Shown: piece after piece, positions 52,844-62,643 of the stretch
How the letters are laid out: each line of letters starts with the position of its first letter
Position numbering within the stretch: the stretch's first letter is position 1
The notes under the pieces: model-generated
Databases searched by the model: none
What the model saw: the letters and a program-made list of their open reading frames with translations, nothing else
Told to the model about the DNA's origin: nothing
Program-made: the position numbers and the translations under genes
Source: Spirosoma aureum
GTDB taxonomy: Bacteria > Bacteroidota > Bacteroidia > Cytophagales > Spirosomataceae
Direction of reading: 5' to 3'
Assembly: GCF_011604685.1 (NCBI RefSeq)
Contig: NZ_CP050063.1
Location: 3,680,501-3,744,500, forward strand
DNA length: 64,000 nucleotides

Positions 52844-55800
52844 ATGATCCGATCCTTACGAATTCTCGTCTTAGTGGCGGGAGTAACGGGATATCTATTG
52901 GATATTCCGCCCCTACAAGCTCAGCTGCTGGCCCAAAATCGGGTTAAAACCAGTAGCAATACGTCCTCGTCGTCAGGCACGCTTACCCTACGGGAAGCGC
53001 TGATGCAGGTTAAAAAACAGTACAATGTCGATATTCTTTTCGAAGAAAAATTGCTGGAAGGAATTTCCGTAGCAACCAGTCAGATTCAAGCCGGCAAATC
53101 CCTTGAGCGTAATTTGTCCAACATGCTACAGCCGGTTGGGCTGCGGTTTAAAAAAGTCAGTAAGGTTACCTACGTAATTCTGATGGCAGGTGCCGACTTG
53201 AAAACGAGCTATCAGGAGCCTTCAAAGGACATACAATCGTTGCCTGTATCACCCCAGCCAACGGCGAGTTCGCTCCAGGTTGGTTCACCGCAGGGAACCA
53301 GCCAGATCCAAAGTCTTGACAAGGTAATAAATGGGGTTGTTACCAGTGAAACAGGGGAGGTGCTACCGGGTGTAAGCGTAGTGGTTAAAAGTTCGACACG
53401 AGGGACAACAACCGACGCCGATGGACGATACCGGCTCAATATACCCGATGGTACTTCAACACTCATTTTTTCGTTTGTCGGGTATCAGAATCAGGAAGTG
53501 GCCATTGGTAACCGAACCGTTCTTGACGTCAGGCTGATTCCCGATCAGAAAACGCTGAACGAAGTGGTTGTGGTTGGTTATGGTACGCAGAAACGCGAGC
53601 AGATTACCAGTGCTATCGCCAGTGTTAAGGCCGAGGACTTTGTGAAAGGGCCAGTTCAGGATGCCGCTCAACTGATTCGGGGGAAAGTAGCCGGACTAAG
53701 CGTCATCACGCCCGATGGCAATCCTACCTCAACTGCTCAGATTTCGCTTCGTGGAAATGCGACCATCAATGCCAGTTCTACTCCCCTGATTTTAATCGAC
53801 GGCGTACCGGGGGCGCTTAATACTGTGGCACCGGAAGATATTGAATCCATTGATGTGCTGAAAGATGGTTCGGCCGCTGCTATTTACGGAACGCGTGGAA
53901 CAAACGGCGTCATTCTGATTACGACCCGAAAAGTAAAAGGCGAAACCCCGCCTACTATCGAGGTGAATTCTTATTTCACAACGCAGCGCCAAACGCGCCA
54001 GCTTAGCTTCATGAACGCCGATCAGTACCGTCTGTTAGTGAGCCAGAAAAAGCCGGGCGCTACGGATTATGGCAATAATACCAACTGGCTCAACGAAGTG
54101 ACACAAAAGCCGCTGTCTCAGGTACATAACATTAGCTTACGGGGCGGCTCCCGGTCAACCAACTACATTATGAGTCTGGAATACCGTGAACTGAATGGCG
54201 TGATGAAAAAATCGGATAACTCCTTTTTGTATCCCCGAATCGAGGTCAATCATACCATGTTTAACGGGATACTAAAACTCAATGCTAACCTGAGTGGCTA
54301 TCAGCAAAAATATTTCGCGGTGGATGGAGGTACCTACTCGGGATTGGTATACCGGAATGCGCTGACGTATAACCCGACAGAAGCCATTCAGGATGCCAAT
54401 GGCAACTGGACGGAACGTACCGATAAAACCGATTACATGAATCCGGTGGCAGCTATCGAAGAGTCGCGGGGGGAGAATCGAAACAATAACCTTCGAACCT
54501 ACGGTACCATCTCGCTGGCTCCCATCGAGGGGTTGGAAGTCAAGGCGTTGTTCGCGCGGGATATGTTCAATAGTACACGCGGTTACTATGAAACAAAGCG
54601 CCATTATTCAACGGCAAGGAGCGGCCGAAACGGTTTTGCCTCGCGTGGCACGACCCGGACGCAGGATGATTTGTTTGAGTTGACGGCCAATTACAACAAA
54701 TCCATTAAAGAGCACAACTTCGTGCTATTGGCTGGGCACACCTGGCGTCGGTATAACACCGAAGATTATTACATGCAAAACTGGGATTTCCCGACCGATA
54801 ACTTTTCGTATAACAACATTGGCGCGGGATTAGCTCTTAAAAGAGGCCAGGCGCCCGAAAGTTCGTTGCAGTCGGAAAATAAGCTGATCAGTTACTTTTT
54901 TCGGGTAAACTACAGCTTCATGAACAAATACCTGTTGATGGCCAGTATCCGGCGCGAAGGTTCGTCCCGATTTGGGGCTAATCATAAGTGGGGCAACTTC
55001 CCGGCTATTTCAGTAGGCTGGAATGTGCAAAAGGAGACGTTTCTCCAAAATGCCAGGGCACTATCGACCCTTAAATTAAGGGCCGGTTTTGGCGTAACCG
55101 GAACCGAGCCGGGTAGTTCGTATCTGTCGCTGAACCGAATCAATTTTAATACATATGCATTTATTAATGGGCAGTGGATTCAGGCGATCAATCCATCGAA
55201 CAACGCAAACCCGGATTTACGCTGGGAACGTAAAGAGGAAATCAACCTGGGTGTAGACTACGGCTTTTTGAATGACCGGGTTTCGGGGTCGATTGATTTT
55301 TACCAGCGGACAACCCGGGATCTGATTGCTGATTTTCCGGTGCCTACACCGCCATACCTATATAACACCATTACGGCCAACGCGGCTTCGATGCAGAACA
55401 AAGGGGTTGAGGTGCAGTTGAACCTAGTGCCCATTCAGATGACTTCCTTTCGGTGGGCCACGTCGGTCAATTTCTCGACCAATGCCAATAAAATCCTGTC
55501 CTTATCGAACGATCGGTTCGCACTCGCCAGCGGCTATTTCGATACAGGTAGTACGGGCGAACCGATTCAGCAGGTTACCCACCGCGTACAGGTTGGGCAG
55601 CCGATCGGAAATTTCTGGGGCTTTAAAACCGTCGACATCGACGAAGCGGGCCGTTGGATTATTGAAGGGAAAGATGGAAAACCAAAGCCTATTGCCCAGC
55701 AACAGGCTGATGATAAGCAGATTATTGGTAATGGTTTACCTAAACGCTATCTCAACTGGAACAACACCGTTACGTACAAAAACCTCGATCTGAACGTAAC

Positions 55801-56203
55801 AATGCGGGGCGCGTTTGGCTTCCAGATTCTCAACATGACCGAAATGTTCTGGAGTGCGCCCGTCATGCTGACCCGCGGTAATCTACGTACCAACGCCTAC
55901 GATCCAATCTACGGTAAACGCCCGCTAGCCGATGATCAGTCGCTCAATTACGTTAGCTACTACCTCGAAAACGGGAATTACTGGAAAATCGACAACGTAA
56001 CACTGGGCTATAATCTGAATCTGAAAAACAAGTACATAAAACGAGGCCGGGTATATCTGTCGACGGCCAATCTATATACGATAACTGGCTACAAAGGCAT
56101 TGATCCTGAAGTAAGTATCGGTGGGCTGGCTCCTGGTGTTGATGATAAAAATCGCTATCCCGCTACAACCAGCTACACCGCTGGGGCCATGCTGACTTTC
56201 TAA
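52844..56203 (+). CDS. SusC/RagA-family TonB-dependent outer-membrane transporter
   Basis: 1119 residues. A signal peptide is followed by an STN signalling domain (about 50-110, LTLREALMQVKKQYNVDILF), which communicates with the FecR protein. A carboxypeptidase-regulatory-like domain follows (about 163-232, NGVVTSETGEVLPGVSVVVK), then LNEVVVVGYGTQ and the plug (DIESIDVLKDGSAAAIYGTR). The 22-stranded barrel ends in a C-terminal aromatic residue (GAMLTF). It imports oligosaccharides using TonB energy, with the SusD protein as lid. It has full length and shows no defects. Confidence 0.95.
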   Translation: MIRSLRILVLVAGVTGYLLDIPPLQAQLLAQNRVKTSSNTSSSSGTLTLREALMQVKKQYNVDILFEEKLLEGISVATSQIQAGKSLERNLSNMLQPVGLRFKKVSKVTYVILMAGADLKTSYQEPSKDIQSLPVSPQPTASSLQVGSPQGTSQIQSLDKVINGVVTSETGEVLPGVSVVVKSSTRGTTTDADGRYRLNIPDGTSTLIFSFVGYQNQEVAIGNRTVLDVRLIPDQKTLNEVVVVGYGTQKREQITSAIASVKAEDFVKGPVQDAAQLIRGKVAGLSVITPDGNPTSTAQISLRGNATINASSTPLILIDGVPGALNTVAPEDIESIDVLKDGSAAAIYGTRGTNGVILITTRKVKGETPPTIEVNSYFTTQRQTRQLSFMNADQYRLLVSQKKPGATDYGNNTNWLNEVTQKPLSQVHNISLRGGSRSTNYIMSLEYRELNGVMKKSDNSFLYPRIEVNHTMFNGILKLNANLSGYQQKYFAVDGGTYSGLVYRNALTYNPTEAIQDANGNWTERTDKTDYMNPVAAIEESRGENRNNNLRTYGTISLAPIEGLEVKALFARDMFNSTRGYYETKRHYSTARSGRNGFASRGTTRTQDDLFELTANYNKSIKEHNFVLLAGHTWRRYNTEDYYMQNWDFPTDNFSYNNIGAGLALKRGQAPESSLQSENKLISYFFRVNYSFMNKYLLMASIRREGSSRFGANHKWGNFPAISVGWNVQKETFLQNARALSTLKLRAGFGVTGTEPGSSYLSLNRINFNTYAFINGQWIQAINPSNNANPDLRWERKEEINLGVDYGFLNDRVSGSIDFYQRTTRDLIADFPVPTPPYLYNTITANAASMQNKGVEVQLNLVPIQMTSFRWATSVNFSTNANKILSLSNDRFALASGYFDTGSTGEPIQQVTHRVQVGQPIGNFWGFKTVDIDEAGRWIIEGKDGKPKPIAQQQADDKQIIGNGLPKRYLNWNNTVTYKNLDLNVTMRGAFGFQILNMTEMFWSAPVMLTRGNLRTNAYDPIYGKRPLADDQSLNYVSYYLENGNYWKIDNVTLGYNLNLKNKYIKRGRVYLSTANLYTITGYKGIDPEVSIGGLAPGVDDKNRYPATTSYTAGAMLTF

Positions 56204-56257
56204 TACTTCGACTAGCGTTCACTCGATAGATAGACCTATTCCTTAACATCCGATAGT

Positions 56258-57871
56258 ATGAAATTCATTAAACCATACCTCTTTACGGTTTCGCTTTTAG
56301 GACTTACCCTGAGTGCCTGTAACAACGATCTCGAAGAGAAAATCTATTCCGAAGTCACGGAAGAGTCTTACGCCTATACCGATGCGTATAAGGCAATGAG
56401 CATTGTGTACGCCAATATGCGTAGCCTGATAAGCCATACCAGTTATTACATGGCGCAGGAATCAACGGCCGACGGCATTGTGATGCCCGCTAACGCATCG
56501 GGATGGGATGATGGCGGCATTTACAAACGAATGCATTTGCATACCTGGAACTCCGAAAATCCACAGATGAACAATATGTGGAATCATTTTTATGCCGGTG
56601 TCATAAATTCCAACCGCATCATTGATCAAGTCCGCATCGGAAAAATTACTCTGCCTACGGGCCTGACAAAAGAGGCTTTGGTGGCTGAGGTACGTGCCAC
56701 TCGGGCATTTTTCTACTGGATGCTCTGCGATAACTTCGGCGATGTGCCGCTGGTTGCCGATCGTTCCGACGAACTGAAGGGAAAAACGGCGCGGAAAGAC
56801 ATTTATCAGTTTATTGTGAAAGAGCTTATTGAGGCTATTCCTGCCTTGAGCGAGGATCGGAATCAGTTACTGTATGGTCGATTTAACAAGTGGGCCGCTA
56901 AAACCCTGCTGGCCAACGTTTATCTGAATGCCGAAGTGTATTCGGGCGAAGCAAAATGGCAGGAGTGCCTCACCCAGTGCAACGACGTGATTGCCTCGGG
57001 GAAATATCAGCTTGAGACATCCCTTCGCGCGCCGTTTGTCACCAACAATCAAAATTCGCCGGAGATTGTGTTTGCCATTCCGTTCGATGAAAATCAAGCG
57101 GGTGGTTTTAATGTGGAAATGTTCTCCTGGCATGCTTCACTAAAAACCAAGTTTGGTATGCTGGATACACCTTGGGGGGCTGGTTCGGCCAAAGGTGTTC
57201 CGCAATTCATTGATACGTATGATCCGGCCGATGGACGGCTGGCAGCCACCTGGATGATTGGCCCACAGTTTGCCGCCGACGGCGTTACGCCCTTAAAAGG
57301 CTCCTACGATCAGGCTGGCAAAAACATTGTGCTCACCAAAGAAATCCCCGACGGGCTTTATACCGGAGAAGCCGAAGGCTACCGAATGAACAAGTTTGAG
57401 GTGAAGCAGGGCGCACTGGCCAGTCTAAGCACTGATTTTCCGTTCTTTCGCTATTCGCAGGTGCTGATGATGCAGGCCGAATGCTTATTGCGCACGGGGA
57501 AAGGCACTGATGCAGCCGCGGTGGTTACGCAGGTACGGACCCGCGCCTTCACGGCTACGCCGGCAAAGGCAACCGTTGCGGCTGCGGATCTCGAAAAAAA
57601 CAGCAGCTATCAGTATGGGTACGTAGAAAATTACAAAGTGATTGATCCGGGCAACAATACCGCCGTTAAATATGGTCGTATGCTGGACGAACTGGGCTGG
57701 GAGTTTGCCTGGGAGGGTTTCCGTCGTCGGGATATGATTCGCTTTGGCATTTATTCGACTAAAAGCTGGCTTTCGCATAAACCCAATGGCACTTATCGCG
57801 CCGTATTTCCACTGCCGCAAATTGCCATTAATTCTAATGCTAAACTGGTTCAAAATCCGGCTTATCAATAG
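56258..57871 (+). CDS. SusD/RagB-family glycan-binding lipoprotein
   Basis: 537 residues. A lipoprotein signal peptide has its Cys at about residue 21 (LLGLTLSACNN). The usual helical SusD fold is visible: EVRATRAFFYWMLCDNFGDV, RFNKWAAKTLLANVYLNAEV and, near the C-terminus, RMLDELGWEFAWEGFRRRDM. It ends with the standard FPLPQIAIN...LVQNPAYQ. It binds glycans at the cell surface and caps the SusC barrel. It is followed directly (1 bp) by the glycosidase gene, so the operon is tight. Confidence 0.95.
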   Translation: MKFIKPYLFTVSLLGLTLSACNNDLEEKIYSEVTEESYAYTDAYKAMSIVYANMRSLISHTSYYMAQESTADGIVMPANASGWDDGGIYKRMHLHTWNSENPQMNNMWNHFYAGVINSNRIIDQVRIGKITLPTGLTKEALVAEVRATRAFFYWMLCDNFGDVPLVADRSDELKGKTARKDIYQFIVKELIEAIPALSEDRNQLLYGRFNKWAAKTLLANVYLNAEVYSGEAKWQECLTQCNDVIASGKYQLETSLRAPFVTNNQNSPEIVFAIPFDENQAGGFNVEMFSWHASLKTKFGMLDTPWGAGSAKGVPQFIDTYDPADGRLAATWMIGPQFAADGVTPLKGSYDQAGKNIVLTKEIPDGLYTGEAEGYRMNKFEVKQGALASLSTDFPFFRYSQVLMMQAECLLRTGKGTDAAAVVTQVRTRAFTATPAKATVAAADLEKNSSYQYGYVENYKVIDPGNNTAVKYGRMLDELGWEFAWEGFRRRDMIRFGIYSTKSWLSHKPNGTYRAVFPLPQIAINSNAKLVQNPAYQ

Positions 57872-57872
57872 T

Positions 57873-58970
57873 ATGAGCTGCCTGACGGTCAATTGCCGGA
57901 TATCTTTTACAATCATCTTCTTGATTAGTGTACAGTGTTCGTTCGGACAGCCGAAACCTTCGTCGGCGATTGTTTCTTCAGAAACAATGCAGAGCGTTTT
58001 TGATGAGGTAAAAACGCCTTTCAAATACGGCATCGTGTTGCCACAACCCGATTCGGGTCGGATGGTGGACAGCCCGACTATTTTCCGAAAAGAGAATAAC
58101 TGGTATATGACTTACATCATTTTCGATGGCAAAGGCTACGAAACCTGGCTGGCAAAAAGTGATGATCTTCTGAACTGGACGACGCTGGGCAAGCTGATGT
58201 CATTTGCGGAAACCGGTTGGGATGCTACGCAGAAAGCAGGGTACGTGGCGCTGGTCGAGACCGATTGGGGCGGCTCGTACGAAGCCGAAAAATACAAAGG
58301 CCACTATTGGCTGTCGTATCTGGGTGGTTCTGAGAAAGGGTATGAAGCGGGCCGTTTGGGCGTTGGCATTGCAACGACGAACGACCTGGCCAAACCGATC
58401 GAAACAAAGCGGCTATCGCAGCCGGTCCTGTCGGCAGTAGATGCTGATGCTCGCTGGTACGATAACAAAACCATCTATAAAAGCTTGATTGTCCGGGATA
58501 AAGCTCAGATAACGGGCTACCCATTTGTGATGTATTACAATGCCAAGGGCGTAAAGCCAGATGCCAAGGGCAATGGCTTCGAAACCATCGCGATGGCCGT
58601 TTCTACCAATATGACGAACTGGAAACGGCATGGCCAGCAACCTTTAATTACTCGCCAGACGGGTATTTGTGGGGATGCGCAGATCACAAAAATTGGCGAT
58701 CTCTACGTCATGTTTTACTTTGGTGCATTCTGGAAGTCCGATGCGTTCGAGCGATTTGCCTGTTCGTATGATCTTGTCAATTGGACCGACTGGCAGGGTG
58801 ATGACCTCGTTTCTCCTTCCGAGCCGTTCGACAAAACCTATGCGCACAAACCCTGGGTGATCAAGTGGAACGGCGTGGTGTATCACTTCTACAATGCTGT
58901 GGGTACAAAAGGGCGAGTGATTGCGCTGGCTACGTCCAAAGATTTGGGTAAGAGTCGATTTAGTGACTAA
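57873..58970 (+). CDS. Exported five-bladed beta-propeller glycosidase (GH43-superfamily-like)
   Basis: The ATG at 57873 follows the susD stop by one base and opens a signal peptide (TIIFLISVQCSFGQ); the open frame upstream inside susD is not used. 365 residues. Blades with YMTYIIFDGKGYETWLAKSD, GHYWLSYLGG and YVMFYFGAFWKS show the F-clan arrangement, with acidic residues at the start of successive blades (MVDSPTIFRKENN, the YKSLI and GDAQI positions). This is the fold of GH43/GH117/GH130-type enzymes; the exact family is uncertain. It probably trims arabinose- or galactose-type side chains in the periplasm. Confidence 0.78.
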   Translation: MSCLTVNCRISFTIIFLISVQCSFGQPKPSSAIVSSETMQSVFDEVKTPFKYGIVLPQPDSGRMVDSPTIFRKENNWYMTYIIFDGKGYETWLAKSDDLLNWTTLGKLMSFAETGWDATQKAGYVALVETDWGGSYEAEKYKGHYWLSYLGGSEKGYEAGRLGVGIATTNDLAKPIETKRLSQPVLSAVDADARWYDNKTIYKSLIVRDKAQITGYPFVMYYNAKGVKPDAKGNGFETIAMAVSTNMTNWKRHGQQPLITRQTGICGDAQITKIGDLYVMFYFGAFWKSDAFERFACSYDLVNWTDWQGDDLVSPSEPFDKTYAHKPWVIKWNGVVYHFYNAVGTKGRVIALATSKDLGKSRFSD

Positions 58971-58983
58971 CGAAAACGCAACG

Positions 58984-60585
58984 ATGCAAAAACGATTGAC
59001 TGTTTGTGTCCTTTTACTGGGCTGTCAATTTCTGAGCGGACTGGCTTGGGCACAGGATTTTATCCTGAAACCCGATACGTTTAAACCGTACGTAACAGCC
59101 TTTGATAGTACCGACGAGGAGTTGTATAAACAATTGATTCCCAATGCGAAAGCCTGGGAGTTCCTTGCGCAGAATATTCCGTTATTCGAATGCCCGGATA
59201 AGCAACTGGAACAGACGTATTACTTCCGCTGGTGGACGTACCGAAAGCACCTTAAACGGACGCCCGCGGGCTACATCATCACCGAGTTTTTACCGGATGT
59301 TTCCTGGGCTGGAAAGCATAATTCCATAAATTGTCCGGCGGGGCATCATTTTTACGAAGGCCGCTGGCTACGGGATGATACGTATTTGAAAGAGTACGCC
59401 CGTTTTTGGTTCCGGTCGGGGGCCAGTCCACGTTCGTATAGTTCGTGGGTGACTGATGCGATTAGTTCATTTGCCAAGGTGCATTCCGACACGACATTTC
59501 TGACGGATCTGCTACCAGACCTCCTGACCGATTTTACCGAGTGGGAAAAGATGCGGCTGGATTCGACGGGTATGTTCTGGCAAACGGACAATCGGGATGG
59601 GATGGAAATTTCTGTGTCTGGAGCTTTAGGCACCAAATCACAGGGCTACCGGGCTACGATCAATAGCTACATGTTCGGGAATGCCAAAGCTCTGGTAACC
59701 ATTGCGCGTATGGCGGGTAATAAAACCGTTGCGGATGAGTATACTCGAAAAGCAGCCACGATCCGCCAGCAGATTCTGGGTAAATTGTGGGACGAAAAAG
59801 CCAAATTTTTCAAAGTTATTCCGCGGGGAACCGGTACATTAGCCCGAGCCGAAGTTCGGGAATTGCATGGATTTACTCCCTGGTATTTTTCAATTCCCGA
59901 CGAAAAACATGCCGTTGCCTGGGCACAATTAACCGATGAAGATGGGTTCTGGGCACCCTACGGACCAACTACAACGGAGCAGCGGCATCCTGGTTTTAAA
60001 ATCTCGTACGAGGGGCATGAATGTCAGTGGAATGGCCCGAGCTGGCCTTTCGCTACTGCCATAACCCTCACGTCCTTAGCCAACTTACTGAACGATTACA
60101 AGCAGAATGTAGTGGACAAGCGCGATTTCTGGAAACTGCTGCTCGCTTATAGCCGTTCGCAGCAACGCATTTTGCGAGATGGAGATCGGGTGCCGTGGAT
60201 CGATGAAAATCTAAATCCCTACACGGGTGACTGGATTTCACGTACCCGATTATCGACGATGGAAACCGGTTCCTGGTCTGAAAAAAAAGGCGGTCGGGAA
60301 CGTGGTAAAGACTATAATCATTCGACATTTTGCGACCATATTATAGCCGGCCTCGTTGGCATACGTCCGCAACACGGAAATCAGCTTGTTATCAACCCGC
60401 TTCTACCCGATAACACCTGGGATTATTTTTGTCTAGATCGGGTACTGTATCACGGAAAAACGCTGACCATTCTGTACGATAAAACCGGAATGAAATACGG
60501 AAAAGGAATCGGTCTTCGCGTTTTTGTGAATGGTATAGAAAAGGCCACTGCTACTTCTTTACAAAGAATTACCACCACCATTTGA
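58984..60585 (+). CDS. Exported MGH1-like (alpha/alpha)6-barrel glycoside hydrolase
   Basis: The start MQKRLTVCVLLLGCQFLSGL at 58984 gives a signal peptide ending AWA/QD. 533 residues. The (alpha/alpha)6 toroid has QTYYFRWWTYRKHLK near the N-terminus, RDDTYLKEYARFWF, FWQTDNRDGMEISVSG (a likely catalytic acid in DGME), and YEGHECQWNGPSWPFATAI, matching the mannosylglycerate-hydrolase-like (GH63-related) domain. A C-terminal beta-sandwich piece follows. Substrates of relatives vary; here it belongs to the PUL by spacing (13 bp after the previous gene, 9 bp before the next). Confidence 0.82.
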   Translation: MQKRLTVCVLLLGCQFLSGLAWAQDFILKPDTFKPYVTAFDSTDEELYKQLIPNAKAWEFLAQNIPLFECPDKQLEQTYYFRWWTYRKHLKRTPAGYIITEFLPDVSWAGKHNSINCPAGHHFYEGRWLRDDTYLKEYARFWFRSGASPRSYSSWVTDAISSFAKVHSDTTFLTDLLPDLLTDFTEWEKMRLDSTGMFWQTDNRDGMEISVSGALGTKSQGYRATINSYMFGNAKALVTIARMAGNKTVADEYTRKAATIRQQILGKLWDEKAKFFKVIPRGTGTLARAEVRELHGFTPWYFSIPDEKHAVAWAQLTDEDGFWAPYGPTTTEQRHPGFKISYEGHECQWNGPSWPFATAITLTSLANLLNDYKQNVVDKRDFWKLLLAYSRSQQRILRDGDRVPWIDENLNPYTGDWISRTRLSTMETGSWSEKKGGRERGKDYNHSTFCDHIIAGLVGIRPQHGNQLVINPLLPDNTWDYFCLDRVLYHGKTLTILYDKTGMKYGKGIGLRVFVNGIEKATATSLQRITTTI

Positions 60586-60594
60586 GTAATCTGC

Positions 60595-62643
60595 ATGAAA
60601 ATCAACGTTACGTTTCACCTCCTTTTGGTAAGTTTTGCCCTGACAACAGTTGGCCAGGTAAAAACAACTAAAGCCCAGCCGGTAACCTATGTGGGCAACC
60701 GGGCTCCATTACGCACCAATCCGTATACCGAACTGCCACTTGGTGCCATTAAACCGCTGGGTTGGCTAAAGGAAATGCTGATTCGCCAGAAAAATGGGGC
60801 AACCGGTAAGCTGGACGAATTGTATCCACTAGTGATGAATAACCGAAACGGCTGGCTGGGTGGGGATGGCGATCAATGGGAGCGGGGACCCTACTGGATC
60901 GATGGTCTTTTGCCACTTGCTTACATTCTGGACGATCAGGCGCTTATCGCCAAAACAAAACCCTGGGTGGAGTGGGCCCTTAACAGTCAACAACCGGATG
61001 GCTACTTTGGACCATCAAAAGACTACAGTACCGAGCCCGGTATCCAGCGCGATAACAGCCGCGACTGGTGGCCCAAAATGGTGATGCTGAAGATTCTGAA
61101 GCAATATTATTCGGCCACGGGAGATAAGCGCGTGATCAAGCTGATGACGAATTATTTTAAGTATCAGTTAAAAGAGCTTCCTGAAAAACCGCTCGATCAC
61201 TGGACTTACTGGGCACGCTACCGGGGTGGCGATAACCTGATGGTGGTGTACTGGCTGTATAACATTACGGGCGATAAGTTTTTGCTCGAGTTAGGTGATC
61301 TGGTTCATAAGCAGACATTTGATTATACGGATGCGTTTCTGAATACGGACTTCCTGGCCAAACCCGGCAGTATTCATTGCGTGAATCTGGCGCAAGGTAT
61401 CAAAGCCCCCATCATTTATTATCAGCATCATTCCGACAAAAAATACCTGGATGCGACAAAGAAGGGCTTTGCCGATATCCGAAAATACAACGGCATGGCG
61501 CACGGTTTGTACGGGGGCGACGAAGCCCTGCACGGCAATAATCCAACGCAGGGTTCAGAATTATGTTCGGCAGTTGAAATGATGTTCTCGCTGGAAAGTA
61601 TACTGGAAATTACCGGCGACGTAGCCTATGCCGACCATCTTGAGAAAGTGGCCTTTAATGCCTTACCCGCTCAGGTGTCAGACGATTTCATGACCCGCCA
61701 GTATTTTCAGCAGGCCAACCAGGTAATGGCGACCCGACACCCACGCAACTTTGGCGACAATCATGGCGGAACAGACCTTTGTTTTGGTTTGCTGTCCGGT
61801 TATCCATGCTGCACGTCGAACATGCACCAGGGTTGGCCAAAATTTGTGCAGAATCTGTGGTATGCTACTGGTACGCCGGGGCGGCCGGATAATGGACTCG
61901 CAGCCCTGGTGTATTCGCCGAGTGAAGTAAAAACAAGGGTTGGTAACGGTACGGCCGTTTCAATTAAGGAAGAAACGGGTTATCCGTTTGAAGAGACCAT
62001 CAAATTTACGGTTAACGTCGATCAGGGCGTAAAATCCGTTACGTTCCCCTTTCACCTTCGCGTACCACAATGGTGTAAGAAAGGTACCGTAAAAATCAAC
62101 GGCAAACTCTGGAAGGAAGCGCCCGGTAATGAATTGGTGAAGATTGTGCGCGACTGGAAATCGGGCGATGTAGTGGAGTTGGAGCTGCCGATGCATATTT
62201 TTAAAAACAACTGGTACGAGAACTCCATGTCCATTGAGCGGGGTCCCATTACGTATGCGTTAAAAATCGGTGAGGAGGTTAAGCCCGTTAAAAACGAGAA
62301 AGACCCGATTAACTACGGCGCTACCTACAATGAGGTATTCCCGACAACCCCCTGGAATTATGCATTGATTCAAGTGCCGGACAACAAACTTGATGATCAG
62401 TACAAATTCGAAAAGAAAGGTCCGGTTTCTACTTTCCCGTGGACTCCCGAACAGGCACCCTTATTCATTAAAACAAAAGCTAAACGCATTCCCTCCTGGG
62501 GTATGTATAATGAAATGACCGGCCCGATTCCGTATAGCGTCACGTATCAACTGGAAACCGCTCAAGAAGCGGAAGAGGTTATATTAATTCCCTACGGCTG
62601 TACCAGCCTACGTATTTCACAATTCCCGGTTGTTCGAAAGTAA
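60595..62643 (+). CDS. DUF1680 (GH127/GH146-like) beta-L-arabinofuranosidase-family protein
   Basis: 682 residues with a signal peptide (LLLVSFALTTVGQ). The (alpha/alpha)6 catalytic barrel begins at PLGAIKPLGWLKEMLIRQKN and contains GDQWERGPYWIDGLLPLAYI and GGDEALHGNNPTQGSELCSA with the Glu-x-Cys of the metal site. GYPCCTSNMHQGWPKF provides the paired Cys of the zinc cluster. Beta-sandwich domains follow (FHLRVPQWC). Enzymes with this C-C-C-E zinc site retain configuration and release L-arabinofuranose or related sugars. The stop overlaps the next start (TAATG). Confidence 0.88.
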   Translation: MKINVTFHLLLVSFALTTVGQVKTTKAQPVTYVGNRAPLRTNPYTELPLGAIKPLGWLKEMLIRQKNGATGKLDELYPLVMNNRNGWLGGDGDQWERGPYWIDGLLPLAYILDDQALIAKTKPWVEWALNSQQPDGYFGPSKDYSTEPGIQRDNSRDWWPKMVMLKILKQYYSATGDKRVIKLMTNYFKYQLKELPEKPLDHWTYWARYRGGDNLMVVYWLYNITGDKFLLELGDLVHKQTFDYTDAFLNTDFLAKPGSIHCVNLAQGIKAPIIYYQHHSDKKYLDATKKGFADIRKYNGMAHGLYGGDEALHGNNPTQGSELCSAVEMMFSLESILEITGDVAYADHLEKVAFNALPAQVSDDFMTRQYFQQANQVMATRHPRNFGDNHGGTDLCFGLLSGYPCCTSNMHQGWPKFVQNLWYATGTPGRPDNGLAALVYSPSEVKTRVGNGTAVSIKEETGYPFEETIKFTVNVDQGVKSVTFPFHLRVPQWCKKGTVKINGKLWKEAPGNELVKIVRDWKSGDVVELELPMHIFKNNWYENSMSIERGPITYALKIGEEVKPVKNEKDPINYGATYNEVFPTTPWNYALIQVPDNKLDDQYKFEKKGPVSTFPWTPEQAPLFIKTKAKRIPSWGMYNEMTGPIPYSVTYQLETAQEAEEVILIPYGCTSLRISQFPVVRK